A stretch of 64,000 nucleotides of DNA from Paracoccus lichenicola (GTDB lineage: Bacteria > Pseudomonadota > Alphaproteobacteria > Rhodobacterales > Rhodobacteraceae): the NCBI RefSeq assembly GCF_009708075.1, contig NZ_WMBT01000003.1:1-64000 (forward strand). The letters run 5' to 3'. This document shows, one piece after another, positions 63,999 through 64,000 of the stretch; the first letter of the stretch is position 1; each line of letters starts with the position of its first letter. The position numbers and the translations under genes are program-made. The notes under the pieces are model-generated. The model was not told the origin of the DNA, ran no database searches, and saw nothing but the letters and a program-made list of their open reading frames with translations.

Positions 63999-64000
63999 GC

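Overview
The window reads as a chromosome segment of a GC-rich alphaproteobacterium of the Rhodobacteraceae, most like Paracoccus. This is inferred from gene content and order: hemD-mic60-hemY, a soxBDAG sarcosine oxidase cluster, yfgM-bamB-der, DUF4170-waaA-lpxK, and rhodobacterial-looking intergenic repeats. No rRNA, CRISPR array or insertion sequence was seen. One tRNA gene is present.

Bases 1 to about 12906 are the right part of an integrated phage-like element, visibly more AT-rich than the rest. It ends against the 3' end of a tRNA-Thr(CGT) gene at 12907-12982 (minus strand). From left to right it holds the C-terminal part of a tail tape-measure protein and a set of accessory genes: a possible Ntn-hydrolase-like protein, a conserved protein paired with a PIN-domain nuclease, a small membrane protein and a DUF4145 protein. 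A control region follows, with an XRE-type regulator, paired palindromic operators and divergent small genes. The replication module comes next: a helix-turn-helix protein, a primase-like protein and a DUF927 ATPase encoded across a frame change. On the far side are an HNH endonuclease and two nearly identical clusters of TGTTCCCC iterons that flank the HNH gene. No integrase or head gene lies inside the window, so the element must continue to the left.

Bases 13071-64000 are ordinary, densely packed chromosome. Regions in order: haem/Mic60 genes (hemY, mic60, hemD); tsaD-gpsA-yciI-EVE; DUF4170, a WaaA-like gene and lpxK (lipid A/Kdo); an XpaC-like gene and truA; a sugar transferase; usp, nfu, tsaB, rimI; a BMP-type nucleoside ABC transporter operon ending in purine nucleoside phosphorylase; mnmH and an L,D-transpeptidase; copper export (copA and a PCu(A)C chaperone); rpmB, ada, meaB, a thioredoxin-like gene, serS; der-bamB-yfgM; sodB; the sarcosine oxidase operon soxB-(small membrane gene)-soxD-soxA-soxG; ccmI-ruvX-DUF1289; pyrB, an inserted DUF4268 gene, a dihydroorotase-like gene without its active-site residues, and plsY; an exported amidohydrolase with an outer-membrane protein; and gshA.

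The strongest unexplained signals are the duplicated iteron clusters beside the primase/DUF927 genes, the frame change inside the DUF927 domain at a TTC-TGA-C site, two pairs of palindromic operators with the same spacing, the insertion of a nuclease-like gene between pyrB and the pyrC-like gene, an inverted repeat that would bury the copA ribosome-binding site, and a GC-rich multi-hairpin segment between 43435 and 43602.
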